From positions 101,426-165,425 of the forward strand of contig JAHHHR010000010.1 in NCBI GenBank assembly GCA_019359245.1: a stretch of DNA of 64,000 nt, read 5' to 3'. The translations under genes were made by a program, and so were the position numbers. Positions 44,906 to 53,991 of this stretch are shown here, in pieces. The DNA is from Nostoc desertorum CM1-VF14 (GTDB taxonomy: Bacteria; Cyanobacteriota; Cyanobacteriia; Cyanobacteriales; Nostocaceae). Below the pieces are notes generated by a model. The model did not search any database. It saw nothing but the letters and a program-made list of their open reading frames with translations, and had not been told where the DNA came from. Within the stretch, counting starts at the first letter, position 1; every line of letters begins with the position of its first letter.

Positions 44906-46642
44906 TTAATAATAGCTGCCAGATTTACGATGTTCTAAAGCAGTGACACCTTCATTTTCCAACACTTCACCGTGATCGATGACGGCATAAATTAACCATC
45001 TATCGCCACATTCAAGCTGATTTTGCACCGTACATTCCAAATAGGCTAATGCCTCATTCAAAATCAAACAACCATTAAGAGCAGTTTTTGTGTCAAGGTT
45101 TGCAAAGGGATTATCGCCTAAAGTGCTGTGACGAGAAAAATAGCGTCGGACATTTCTTCCTTCTTTGAGAATATTCAGCACAAATTTATCACCAGGATGA
45201 TGCATTAAATCTGCATTCTGCTCGTTAGCGATCGCAATCATAATTCCTGGCGGGTTAAAAGTTGCCTGCGATACCCAAGAAGTTAAAACCCCTTTGTGAG
45301 TTTCTTCATCACGAGTTGTCACAACACACAGAGAACCAATGATCCGCCCCACCGCTTGTTCGGTACGATCTACATGGGTTTCTGTCACAACTTGACGGGA
45401 AGAACGCAGTTTTTTGGTTTTCTTCAAGTTTTGGGCAAAGGAAGCACCTGCTTCTTGACACTGCTGAAGAATCTCAGGAGTAGGGCTAAAACGTACCCGA
45501 AGTGTTTCAAATCCTAGTTGATAATTAGCATCTTTGAGCTTGCTTTCGATTAAATCTATTGCCTCGCCACTCCAACCGTAAGAACCAAATACCCCTGCTA
45601 ACTTAGTTTTAGCCGCCACAGAGAGAACTATTCCTAAAGCAGTTTGAATTTGAGTAGGTGCATGTCCGCCTAAAGTGGGTGAACCGATAATCAAGCCATC
45701 GCAAGTTTCTACAATGCGGTTAATCTCGGCAGAATCGGCTAGTTCACAGTTGATTGATTCTACATTAACTCCATTTTGGATTAAACCTTGAGCGATCGCA
45801 TTCGCCATAATTGCTGTATTTCCATAAGCAGAAGCATAAAGCAAAGCGACACTCAACTCTTGAGATTTTTGTCCTTGGCACCATTGACGGTAATCATAAG
45901 TAAAACGGCTGAGGCTGTAACGGACAACCGGGCCGTGTGCAGGGGCATAACATCTGGCTCCCAAAACTGACAGTTTATCTAAGGCTACTTCAACTTGTTT
46001 GGCTTGGGGAGCATGGAGACATTCAAAATAATAACGACGTTCCGCATCTAACCCCTTCCAATCTTCATCAAACAAGGTATCTTCGCAAATATGAGCGCCA
46101 AAAAGTTTATCTGTGTAGAGAATTTTTGTTGCAGCATCATAAGTACAAAGTCCATCCGCCCACCGGGGAGTTGGTACGGTGACAAATGATAGATGATGTC
46201 CTTGTCCTAAATCTAGAGTATCCCCCGATCGCACCGCTTGAATACGTGATTCTAATTCGGGAAAGGCGGTTTTGAGAGCATTGGCGGCGGGGCGAGAACA
46301 AATTATAGTGGCTTGAGGAACCAGAGAGAGTAATACTTGCAAGGTTGCTCTGCGGTTCGGATTGACATGACTGAGAACAATGTAATCGAGGAAGATGAAA
46401 TCTAAATTTTGTGCAAGTTGCTCAAGGTAAATTTCGGTAAAAGATTCGCCAGGAGGGTCAATTAAAGCCTTTTTATCAGCTTGAATTAGATAAGAATTCG
46501 CTGTAGTTCCCCGTTGGCGGGAATATTCAACCTCAAATTTTAATCTGTCCCAAGTCCGCGATCGTAGAATCAGAGTATTTTTACCAATTTCAGCAACTTG
46601 TACATCTCTACTATGGTTGGGTGTTAATGTTGCAACAGACAT
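44906..46642 (-). CDS. flv1: Flavodiiron protein Flv1-type (diflavin flavoprotein)
   Basis: About 578 residues: metallo-beta-lactamase-like domain (about 30-255), flavodoxin domain (about 270-410; ALLYASAYGNTAIMANAIAQ), and C-terminal flavin-reductase domain (about 430-578). The diiron ligand motif HxExDH is replaced by HVNPNR (His 92, Asn 94, Asn 96, Arg 97), the variant known for Flv1, which works with Flv3 in reducing O2 with electrons from photosystem I. The start ATG 46642 (MSVATLTPNH) has AGAGG seven bases upstream; the frame extends 11 codons further. Last gene of flv3-psiE-like-flv1. Whether it is the vegetative (A) or heterocyst (B) version cannot be decided here. Confidence 0.92.
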   Translation of the reverse strand: MSVATLTPNHSRDVQVAEIGKNTLILRSRTWDRLKFEVEYSRQRGTTANSYLIQADKKALIDPPGESFTEIYLEQLAQNLDFIFLDYIVLSHVNPNRRATLQVLLSLVPQATIICSRPAANALKTAFPELESRIQAVRSGDTLDLGQGHHLSFVTVPTPRWADGLCTYDAATKILYTDKLFGAHICEDTLFDEDWKGLDAERRYYFECLHAPQAKQVEVALDKLSVLGARCYAPAHGPVVRYSLSRFTYDYRQWCQGQKSQELSVALLYASAYGNTAIMANAIAQGLIQNGVNVESINCELADSAEINRIVETCDGLIIGSPTLGGHAPTQIQTALGIVLSVAAKTKLAGVFGSYGWSGEAIDLIESKLKDANYQLGFETLRVRFSPTPEILQQCQEAGASFAQNLKKTKKLRSSRQVVTETHVDRTEQAVGRIIGSLCVVTTRDEETHKGVLTSWVSQATFNPPGIMIAIANEQNADLMHHPGDKFVLNILKEGRNVRRYFSRHSTLGDNPFANLDTKTALNGCLILNEALAYLECTVQNQLECGDRWLIYAVIDHGEVLENEGVTALEHRKSGSYY

Positions 46643-46706
46643 AATAACCTCTGTTAATAATGGGGCATTGGGCATTGGAAATGGCAGAAGATTTTACTCC
46701 CTATTC

Positions 46707-47219
46707 TTAATGACCATTGGTTTGTGTTAATTCAGACTTAACTCGGTTTCTATAGCGTTTAGAGACTTCTTGTTCTGGATCGATACCTTCAAAGGTAGGG
46801 GGTAGCCAAACTCGGAGAAATAGTAGTACTCCCAGAACTAATAAAAAGGCACAAGTTGCTAAAACTTGACTCCAACTTGTTTCTAAAACACCTTTAACAA
46901 TAACTTCTCGCAAGGCGGAAACGATGGAAACTTCAACAGCCACCCCAATAGATACTCGATGTTCCTGTAGGTAAATAATCAGCAGTCGGAATAGCTCAAC
47001 TAAGATAAGTAAAAAGAGAATATCGGCAGTAACAGCATGAAAATCTAGAGGTGGAAGCAAGGAAAGAAACATATCCCTTACCTGAAGCACCATGAAGCTA
47101 AATAAACCGATACACAAAGAAATTACAATTATATCTTGGATAAATTCCAAGCTTCGGACAACGCGCCCACGATTGATTTCGTACATGGTAATCGGGGTAT
47201 TTTCAACAGATTTATACAT
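46707..47219 (-). CDS. PsiE-family membrane protein
   Basis: Protein of 170 residues with four predicted helices (about 30-50, 62-84, 100-115 and 118-142) and a basic N-terminus (RGRVVRSLEF). The pattern FHAVTADILFLLILVELFRLLIIYLQEH is typical of the phosphate-starvation-inducible PsiE family. Function unknown. It lies between flv3 and flv1 on the same strand, so it is probably co-expressed with them. Confidence 0.85.
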   Translation of the reverse strand: MYKSVENTPITMYEINRGRVVRSLEFIQDIIVISLCIGLFSFMVLQVRDMFLSLLPPLDFHAVTADILFLLILVELFRLLIIYLQEHRVSIGVAVEVSIVSALREVIVKGVLETSWSQVLATCAFLLVLGVLLFLRVWLPPTFEGIDPEQEVSKRYRNRVKSELTQTNGH

Positions 47220-47309
47220 AAGTTGTTGGGAGTTGGGAGTGGGGAGTTAGAAATTGGAAAGATGAGGGAGATGAGGGGACAAGGAAAATAACCATGCCCA
47301 ATGCCCTAT

Positions 47310-49040
47310 TTAATAATGATTGCCAATTTTGCGGTGATGGGCGGCGGTAAGTGCATCTAATTTGGCAACTCTTCCGGTTTGGACTGTGCTATAAATTACC
47401 CAATGATCTCCACAATCCATGCGGCTAGTAATTTCACATTCCATGTAAGCTAAAGCTTCCGCTAAAACGGGCGATTCATTTTTCGCTGGATATGTTTTTA
47501 CTCCAGCAAAGCGGTCTGCACCAGGAGCAAAACGTTTCAGAAAATGTTTCATTAATCCTTGATATTTGCCTTCTTCTAAAACGTTTAGAACGAAGCGATC
47601 GCCAACGTGCATCAAAGATTCAATTGCTCGATCTTTGGATACTGCGATCGCTACTCCTAAAGGCTCAAGACTCGCTTGTGTCACCCAAGAAGCAAACATT
47701 GCACTTTTAACTTCTCCTTTTTTGGCGGTGATAATATACAATCCTGTGCTAATCCGACCTAAAGCTTTTTCTAGCTCGGTATTGATAGATTTGATTTGTT
47801 TTATGGTGCGATCGCGGGTCAACCATTGACCCATATCTGTTCCCGCTTCATCACAAAGCTGTTCCGTTGCTTGGGTAGGAATTTCCTTAACTAATATAGG
47901 AGGAAAAGCTTCAGTTAATCCTAGTTCTTGAAACTTATTACGTAAAGGATAAACAGGTTCATCTTCTCCCCCTCCCGACTCCAATAAACCAATTGCCTGC
48001 TTCTTGTGAACAGCAGCTAAAATTGTACTTAAAGCAGCTTGAATCATCACCGAAGATTGCGGTGGCATTGCAATTACTAAACCAGAAGCTTGTGCAACTA
48101 ATTCTCGAACTTCTTGAGGATCAGAACTATTGAGAGGAGCTAATTCTACCGCCGCACCTGTTTTCGCACATCCATGAGCTATGGTACGGACTAAATGCTC
48201 GCTATGTCCGTAATCTTCAACATAAAATAGAGCCACTAAAGTCTCTGTTTTTGCTTGCTCTAAACTCCAGTTTTGATACCGTCCGAGCCATTCTGGAATA
48301 TATTGTTGTAGTAAAGGGCCATGTCCTGTAGCAACTGTTCCTATTTCTAACTTTTCAATCCGCTTTAAAGCTGCCAAGACAGATCGGGCATTAGGCCCCA
48401 TGAGACAATCATAGTAATATTTAAAATCTTCCTCAAGTAAGCTGATATTTTCGTCATAGGTGTGGTCATCACAGTAGTGCATCCCAAACACATCACAGGT
48501 GTAGAGAGTGCAAGTTTTATGGTCATAAGTAAAGATTGTGTCGGGCCAGTGTAAGTTAGGTGCAGAGATAAATTCTAATTCGTGTCCGTTGCCTAAATCT
48601 AATCGCTCTCCACTTTTCACCTGCATTGATTTAAAAGGCTGGTGAACCATATTTTCTAAAAATTGAATAGCTACCTTAGCACCAACAACAGTAATGGATG
48701 GAGCTAATTGCAAAATATTTTTTACTAAGCCACTGTGATCGGGTTCTGTATGGCTAATAATCAAATAATCTATTTTAGCAGGATCAATTAATCCCGCCAA
48801 TATCTCAAGATATAATTCCTCAAACTTGCGGTGAGATGTGTCAACTAAAGCAACTTTTTCTCCCTGAATTAAGAAAGAATTATAGGTTGTACCATTTTGT
48901 AAGCCAAACTCGACATCAAAACGTTCTCTATCCCAGTCTAGGCAACGAATAGCAGTTGTTTGAGGGGCAATTTCAACAGTTTGAACTGTCAAACGTCCTG
49001 GGTTAGGAGTAACTTGAGTAAGCTCTATGAGTGCAACCAT
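47310..49040 (-). CDS. flv3: Flavodiiron protein Flv3-type (diflavin flavoprotein)
   Basis: Protein of 576 residues with the same three domains as the Flv1-type protein: beta-lactamase-like, flavodoxin (ETLVALFYVEDYGHSEHLVR) and flavin reductase (about 425-576). Here the diiron ligands are canonical: HTEPDH (His 97, Glu 99, Asp 101, His 102) and DVFGMHYCDDHTYDE. Flv3 with Flv1 makes the heteromer that passes electrons from photosystem I to oxygen, protecting against light fluctuation, or in heterocysts lowering oxygen. ATG 49040 with GGAG nine bases upstream. First gene of the cluster. Confidence 0.93.
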   Translation of the reverse strand: MVALIELTQVTPNPGRLTVQTVEIAPQTTAIRCLDWDRERFDVEFGLQNGTTYNSFLIQGEKVALVDTSHRKFEELYLEILAGLIDPAKIDYLIISHTEPDHSGLVKNILQLAPSITVVGAKVAIQFLENMVHQPFKSMQVKSGERLDLGNGHELEFISAPNLHWPDTIFTYDHKTCTLYTCDVFGMHYCDDHTYDENISLLEEDFKYYYDCLMGPNARSVLAALKRIEKLEIGTVATGHGPLLQQYIPEWLGRYQNWSLEQAKTETLVALFYVEDYGHSEHLVRTIAHGCAKTGAAVELAPLNSSDPQEVRELVAQASGLVIAMPPQSSVMIQAALSTILAAVHKKQAIGLLESGGGEDEPVYPLRNKFQELGLTEAFPPILVKEIPTQATEQLCDEAGTDMGQWLTRDRTIKQIKSINTELEKALGRISTGLYIITAKKGEVKSAMFASWVTQASLEPLGVAIAVSKDRAIESLMHVGDRFVLNVLEEGKYQGLMKHFLKRFAPGADRFAGVKTYPAKNESPVLAEALAYMECEITSRMDCGDHWVIYSTVQTGRVAKLDALTAAHHRKIGNHY

Positions 49041-49250
49041 TTGTTTTCTCCAAAAAGATTATTATGTGAAGCGAGCGTTATGTTTCTTATATTTACCTGA
49101 AATATCCAATTAGTAAAATGCCAATTTCTAAAGCTAATCATCAGAAAGTTTTATTCTTCATTTAAATTGATTTACCATTGGAATTACTCAATGTTTATCA
49201 TCAATAATGAATGTGAGAAAAATGCAAATAATAAGTTAAAATCGTTGCGG

Positions 49251-50180
49251 ATGTCGTTAATATTTTTTCTTCCTCCCATACAAAAAATCAACAGCGAAAT
49301 CACCCGTCGCGCTGGTGTTGATCTGTATGTGCTGCGCCTCGACCTCATGCACCCTTTGGTTAACGGCAACAAGTGGTTTAAGCTGAAGTACAACCTTTTA
49401 GAGGCCAAGCAAAAAAATTTCACAAGGCTGCTTACTTTTGGTGGCGCTTATTCAAATCACATCTATGCAACTGCTGCGGCTGGTAATCTTTTCGGTTTTC
49501 GTACCATTGGTCTAATTCGTGGAGAAGAGAGGCTACCATTAAACCCAACGCTGAGTTTTGCTGTCCAACAGGGTATGCAGCTTGTGTACCTGAACCGGGA
49601 GATGTATCGACAGCGCAACACAGCAGCGTTAGAGGAATATCTGCAACAACATTTTGGTGAAGTGTTTATCATTCCCGAAGGCGGGAGTAATTTAAATGGT
49701 GTGCGCGGCTGCACAGAGATAATTGCTGATATGATGGCATTTGATCATATATGCGTAGCCTGCGGTACAGCTACCACATTAGCAGGTATTGCGCTTTCGT
49801 TGCATGAAGGACAAAGAGCGATCGCTTTTCCCGTTCTAAAAAATGGGGCATTTCTCGCACAAGAAATCGAAAATCTATTGACAAATTACCTCGCCTCTGG
49901 TTTACCCTCGCCATATAGTTCTCCCGCTTCCTGGGAATTGGTATGTGATTACTACTTTGGCGGCTATGCAAAGGTGAACGATGAGTTACTACTATTCAGC
50001 CAACAGTTCAAGGAGGAACATGACGTACCCCTTGATTATGTATATACGGCCAAAATGTTTTACGGAGTGATGGATTTACTAAAGCAGGGATTTTTTCGTA
50101 AAGGCAATTCCTTACTGCTGGTACACACAGGCGGCTTGCAGGGCAACATCGGTGTAGAAGAGCGATACTTACGAGGGTAA
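49251..50180 (+). CDS. PLP-dependent D-cysteine desulfhydrase/ACC deaminase family protein
   Basis: About 309 residues from ATG 49251; the frame also has ATG 49191 and opens at 49167, but the family begins near LPPIQKINSEI. PLP lysine in NGNKWFKLKYNL, substrate/PLP loop FGGAYSNHIYATAAAGNLFG, and CVACGTATTLAGIALS (phosphate cup). The family cleaves D-cysteine to pyruvate, H2S and ammonia, or 1-aminocyclopropane-1-carboxylate. The protein cannot be assigned to one reaction. Divergent from flv3. Confidence 0.85.
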   Translation: MSLIFFLPPIQKINSEITRRAGVDLYVLRLDLMHPLVNGNKWFKLKYNLLEAKQKNFTRLLTFGGAYSNHIYATAAAGNLFGFRTIGLIRGEERLPLNPTLSFAVQQGMQLVYLNREMYRQRNTAALEEYLQQHFGEVFIIPEGGSNLNGVRGCTEIIADMMAFDHICVACGTATTLAGIALSLHEGQRAIAFPVLKNGAFLAQEIENLLTNYLASGLPSPYSSPASWELVCDYYFGGYAKVNDELLLFSQQFKEEHDVPLDYVYTAKMFYGVMDLLKQGFFRKGNSLLLVHTGGLQGNIGVEERYLRG

Positions 50181-50308
50181 ACAATACAGAGATTTTCTCA
50201 AATCTAATATTTGTAAAGAGCCTTCTTTACCGTTACTTCTTGCCTTCTGCTTTTTACTTTTTTAACTAATTTCGTTAAAAAGTTAAAGCGAATTCTTATA
50301 GTCAGATT

Positions 50309-51691
50309 TCATATCCTTACAAACAAAAAAACGTCATCAGTTTCATATACAAGTTTGAAAGTAGAATTATTTTTAAGTTGATATATTAAATCAGGAATAA
50401 AATCAGATTTATTATTTATTAAATCTACAAGTATATACTTGAAAATCTCATTATACTTTTCCGACGGACGATCTTTACTAATTAGCTTAATGGTTTCACG
50501 TTTAGCTAAATGAGGAGCAATATTCACTGTAGTTAAAACACTTTCCTTAGTTTTAACTAGACTAACAGCAGTAGATAAAGCAGGAAGATTAGGCAAGTTT
50601 GGCAAATAACGCGTTACAAAAAAATCGTATTTAGCTAAGACAAAAAAAGAAATAATAGCAGAAAATATTAATATTTTAGGTTTCAACCAATGCCTTTTCT
50701 TTTCTTGCTGATATTTTTTGATAGAGTATATTAACCATACAATAATAAAAGGGAAAATTGGTAATGAATAATGATGAACTAAATCTCGTTGTGGTGCATA
50801 ATCAGAAATAATATTTAATAACAACATAGGTAAAGCAGGTATTAAAACTAGTATCTGCTTCCAATGTAATCCAATAAATACTGGTAACAAGAGAAGAAAA
50901 TAATAAAATAATGCATCAGGAGACAAAAATTTGCCTAAAATTAAATTAGGGTTACTGAGAATATTTATGATTATTTGCTTTGGAGAACTACCAAGAGAAG
51001 CATAAAACACAACTCCCCCAGCTTGCCCACCTCTCAAAAAAGGTGTTAAATAACCAATAGTAAAAATATACCAACACAAGCCTATTATAATACAACTTAA
51101 TCCATAAACTCTTCGATGTTGTAATAGCAGCCAAATACCAAAAGCTATTACCGTTAAACTTAAGCTATCTTTACAAATTAAAACTAACCCGATAGCAAAA
51201 AATAATTGATAAGTACATTTCTCTATTGCTGCCCACATCGCCCACAATAATGCAGGAACTGCTATGCTTTCTGGACGAAAATCAGTAAAAAAATTAGTAT
51301 TAAATAAAGCAGGATAAAGTAAATAAGACAAACTTATTGCTCTTGAATAGGGTATAGATAATCCTGCTTGTAGGCTTAATAAATAAATCGGTAAACATCC
51401 AAAAGCTAAACCAAGAGCTTGAACTAAAAATAGCCAATATTCACTGGGATGTATTTTATATAGTAGGCTTATTGGATACAATATAAAAGCTGCATGATCG
51501 CCTACAACATGAAATCCAAAGAAAGAAGATATTGGGGGTAGATTCTGACTTATCAAATATACCCATTGGTCAAAGAGAGCTAAATCAAGAGCGGTAGATT
51601 TAAATAAAATATGTCTTAAACTACTAGAAACAAATAATATTAAAGTTGCTATGATAACTAAAAATCTAATATAACCAAGCTTTCTTTGCAT
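50309..51691 (-). CDS. DUF2079 polytopic membrane protein
   Basis: Protein of 460 residues with about ten helices. DUF2079 marks: STALDLALFDQWVYLISQNL and SFFGFHVVGDHAAFILYPIS near the N-terminus. The layout resembles GT-C glycosyltransferases (acidic residues in the first loop), a family to which DUF2079 is thought related. Substrate unknown. Very AT-rich gene. Confidence 0.88.
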   Translation of the reverse strand: MQRKLGYIRFLVIIATLILFVSSSLRHILFKSTALDLALFDQWVYLISQNLPPISSFFGFHVVGDHAAFILYPISLLYKIHPSEYWLFLVQALGLAFGCLPIYLLSLQAGLSIPYSRAISLSYLLYPALFNTNFFTDFRPESIAVPALLWAMWAAIEKCTYQLFFAIGLVLICKDSLSLTVIAFGIWLLLQHRRVYGLSCIIIGLCWYIFTIGYLTPFLRGGQAGGVVFYASLGSSPKQIIINILSNPNLILGKFLSPDALFYYFLLLLPVFIGLHWKQILVLIPALPMLLLNIISDYAPQRDLVHHYSLPIFPFIIVWLIYSIKKYQQEKKRHWLKPKILIFSAIISFFVLAKYDFFVTRYLPNLPNLPALSTAVSLVKTKESVLTTVNIAPHLAKRETIKLISKDRPSEKYNEIFKYILVDLINNKSDFIPDLIYQLKNNSTFKLVYETDDVFLFVRI

Positions 51692-51851
51692 ACTAATAAC
51701 TAATAAATAATTAACTTATTAGTTTAATGTAGAAGTGCCCGCTACCAAAATATGTTAATATACCTTAATAAATAGTATTCTTATTTAGAGAATGTTTCAA
51801 AACAAATTTAGAAAGAATGTTTAGAAGCAAACTCTGGAATAAAAATTTATT

Positions 51852-52532
51852 TCATTTTATTGCTACGCCGATAATATGAGGACTAACAATCGGTAATTTT
51901 GCATCAAATCGCTCATAATGGACACTGGCAAAACCAGCATTTCCTAAGGCAATCCAAGTTTCTCTATCTGGATGACAACCATCACCTATCGCTTTCCAAA
52001 TCGGACTAATTGTGCTTTGTAGTTGTCGCAATACAGTTCCTTGAGGTGCGGCGACGTGTTCAATAAATAAGAAGCGTCCACCTGGTTTGAGTACTCTTAA
52101 AATTGCCTGTAATGTATAATCTATATTCGACACTGAACACAAAACTAAAGTACTAACAACAGTATCTATGCTGTTGTCTTCAACATCCAACCATTCAGCA
52201 TTACCAATTCTGAGGTCGATTTTTAAGCTCAATTTTTCAGCTTGTTTTTCGAGATAGGAATGCATATGTGGGTTTGGCTCGATTTCTATCCAGTGGATAT
52301 CTTTAGGGTAGTAGGGTAGGTTAGGGCCTGTTCCTGGACCAATTTCTAACACTTTACCTTCGAGACTAGAAAAAAGAGAACGTTTGCGTAGGCGTAGCCC
52401 GTCGTAGACATCACCTAAAATTTTATTATACGTGCTACTACTTTGAGCCATCATCCAGGCAAAGAAACGCTTACCAAAGTTGGCAAAAAAATGATTTTTT
52501 GAATCTCCAATAATTTGGTTTCTAGACATCAT
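51852..52532 (-). CDS. Class I SAM-dependent methyltransferase
   Basis: Protein of 226 residues, Methyltransf_11 type: motif I VLEIGPGTGPNLPYYP, acidic end of strand 2 WIEIEPNPHMHSYL, motif IV VVSTLVLCSVSNID, and LKPGGRFLFIEHVAAPQG. Related to UbiE/thiol methyltransferase-like proteins; substrate unknown. ATG 52532 (or the Met just after). Confidence 0.88.
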   Translation of the reverse strand: MMSRNQIIGDSKNHFFANFGKRFFAWMMAQSSSTYNKILGDVYDGLRLRKRSLFSSLEGKVLEIGPGTGPNLPYYPKDIHWIEIEPNPHMHSYLEKQAEKLSLKIDLRIGNAEWLDVEDNSIDTVVSTLVLCSVSNIDYTLQAILRVLKPGGRFLFIEHVAAPQGTVLRQLQSTISPIWKAIGDGCHPDRETWIALGNAGFASVHYERFDAKLPIVSPHIIGVAIK

Positions 52533-52749
52533 CCACTTCCTAAGCTTTGAGGCTATAAATTGGTTCCCCGAGTAATCATTTATAACCTCAAGATACGATA
52601 GTTTGTGTTTTTTCTACCTCATCCATTAGGCTCACCTAATTGGGTGATTTTGATTAACACACCCACGTAGTAACTTACTGCAAGCTACTATAGGAGAGCT
52701 AAAAGCGCAGAGGCAGAAGTAGAATTTGCCTATCTATATAGATAGTTTT

Positions 52750-53142
52750 TTAAGGTTGAGGTTTTTCAGATTTGTTCAAGTTTTGTCTTTCTGCAAACCA
52801 TGTAAATAACACAATGCCGCATAAATCAGCGCCTAAATCAACTAAATCAAAGCTGCGATAAGGTATAAGTAATTGAATCATTTCATCCAATATACAAAAA
52901 ACCATCACAATCAATGATGCTAGTGGCAGAGATATGTTGAATATTTGAATTTTACGTTTGTTCAATGCTAAATGGCCCAAGTAAGCAGCTATTCCTAGCA
53001 AGAGGAAATGTAAAATCGTATCATAATATGGAAATTTTGATATTTCTGTTGGGATGATTCTCAGATAGGCTGCCATAGAGATGGACATCAAAATCCCAAA
53101 GTAAACCCAAAATGCAAAAACCCAGCGCTGATTTGATTTCAT
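52750..53142 (-). CDS. VanZ-like membrane protein
   Basis: Protein of 130 residues with four helices and the VanZ signature residues: YDTILHFLLLGIAAYLG, CILDEMIQLLIPYRSFDLVD, GADLCGIVLF. Bacterial VanZ-like proteins have poorly known roles. Basic N-terminus; ATG 53142. Confidence 0.82.
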   Translation of the reverse strand: MKSNQRWVFAFWVYFGILMSISMAAYLRIIPTEISKFPYYDTILHFLLLGIAAYLGHLALNKRKIQIFNISLPLASLIVMVFCILDEMIQLLIPYRSFDLVDLGADLCGIVLFTWFAERQNLNKSEKPQP

Positions 53143-53282
53143 TTTGATGAATTTAAAAACATTTACGATCCGATCAATACAAAGATAACAAACAAAAAGC
53201 GTTCCGAAATTCGGAGCGCTCTATTTTGGTAAATTCTGTTAAGATAATATGAATTTAAATTGAAAATTGCTAGTTCTTAAAA

Positions 53283-53543
53283 TCAGGCATGGAGATTTGC
53301 TTGTTCCTGCAACCAAGTATCTACAGGTTGCCCATCTTTGCGGCGTAATTCAATTTCGACTACCATTACTTCTTTTGAACCAGGAGGCGCAGGTTTTTTA
53401 TGGAAAATAATGTCATAATCTTCGGGATTATGTTTGCGCTCTTTTAACCATTCTTGTACTTTGGTTGTGGCAAAAAATGATTGCCCTTGCTCAAACATTC
53501 GGGTAATCTGCAATTGCAGTGTATAAGGATTTATGCGACCCAT
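53283..53543 (-). CDS. Small conserved cyanobacterial protein
   Basis: Protein of 86 residues starting MGRINPYTLQLQITRMFEQG; no signal peptide or membrane segment; charged, mixed alpha/beta pattern ending VDTWLQEQANLHA. It looks like a conserved hypothetical from this group. No domain recognised. Gene-like codon use and clear ATG 53543. Confidence 0.6.
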   Translation of the reverse strand: MGRINPYTLQLQITRMFEQGQSFFATTKVQEWLKERKHNPEDYDIIFHKKPAPPGSKEVMVVEIELRRKDGQPVDTWLQEQANLHA

Positions 53544-53606
53544 TTTTACCGCCTTTGTTAAGTAAATTTTACAACAAGTAATCTGCTTACCATAGATAAT
53601 CTAATG

Positions 53607-53789
53607 TTAGTGCGAAGTAAGCAAACCTGCACTTTGTATGCTGTCATCTGTAGGAACAAAAGCAAAACCTAATTCAGTGAATAGTTTAAGAAAGCGTCGA
53701 TGTTCCTGTAATCTGTCATCCACAGGTTGATAAGTTTTATTTGTGCTGCATGGTTTTTGAAGTCTTTGGCAGTAGCTACAACTTAGCAA
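53607..53789 (-). CDS. Possible small protein or gene remnant
   Basis: 60-codon frame with only a TTG start; CSYCQRLQKPC near the N-terminus and RLQEHRRFLKLFTELGFAFV later. Composition is protein-like, but there is no ribosome binding site. It may be the end of a degraded gene. The rest of 53544-53991 shows no gene. Confidence 0.25.
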   Translation of the reverse strand: MLSCSYCQRLQKPCSTNKTYQPVDDRLQEHRRFLKLFTELGFAFVPTDDSIQSAGLLTSH

Positions 53790-53991
53790 TGTTATAATAA
53801 TACCTCACAAAAAGAATGTTAAAAAGTTGACTGCACTCCACCACTGAAGTTTTACGTACACTAAGAGGCGAGGGAACGCATTAGTTAAGGATTATTAAGC
53901 ATTTTTCACTGCCTCTACAACATTTAACTACTTAATTCTGTTATAGATTGGAAAGAGGCACGCCGCTTCAAAAACTGACCAACAGACTCAG

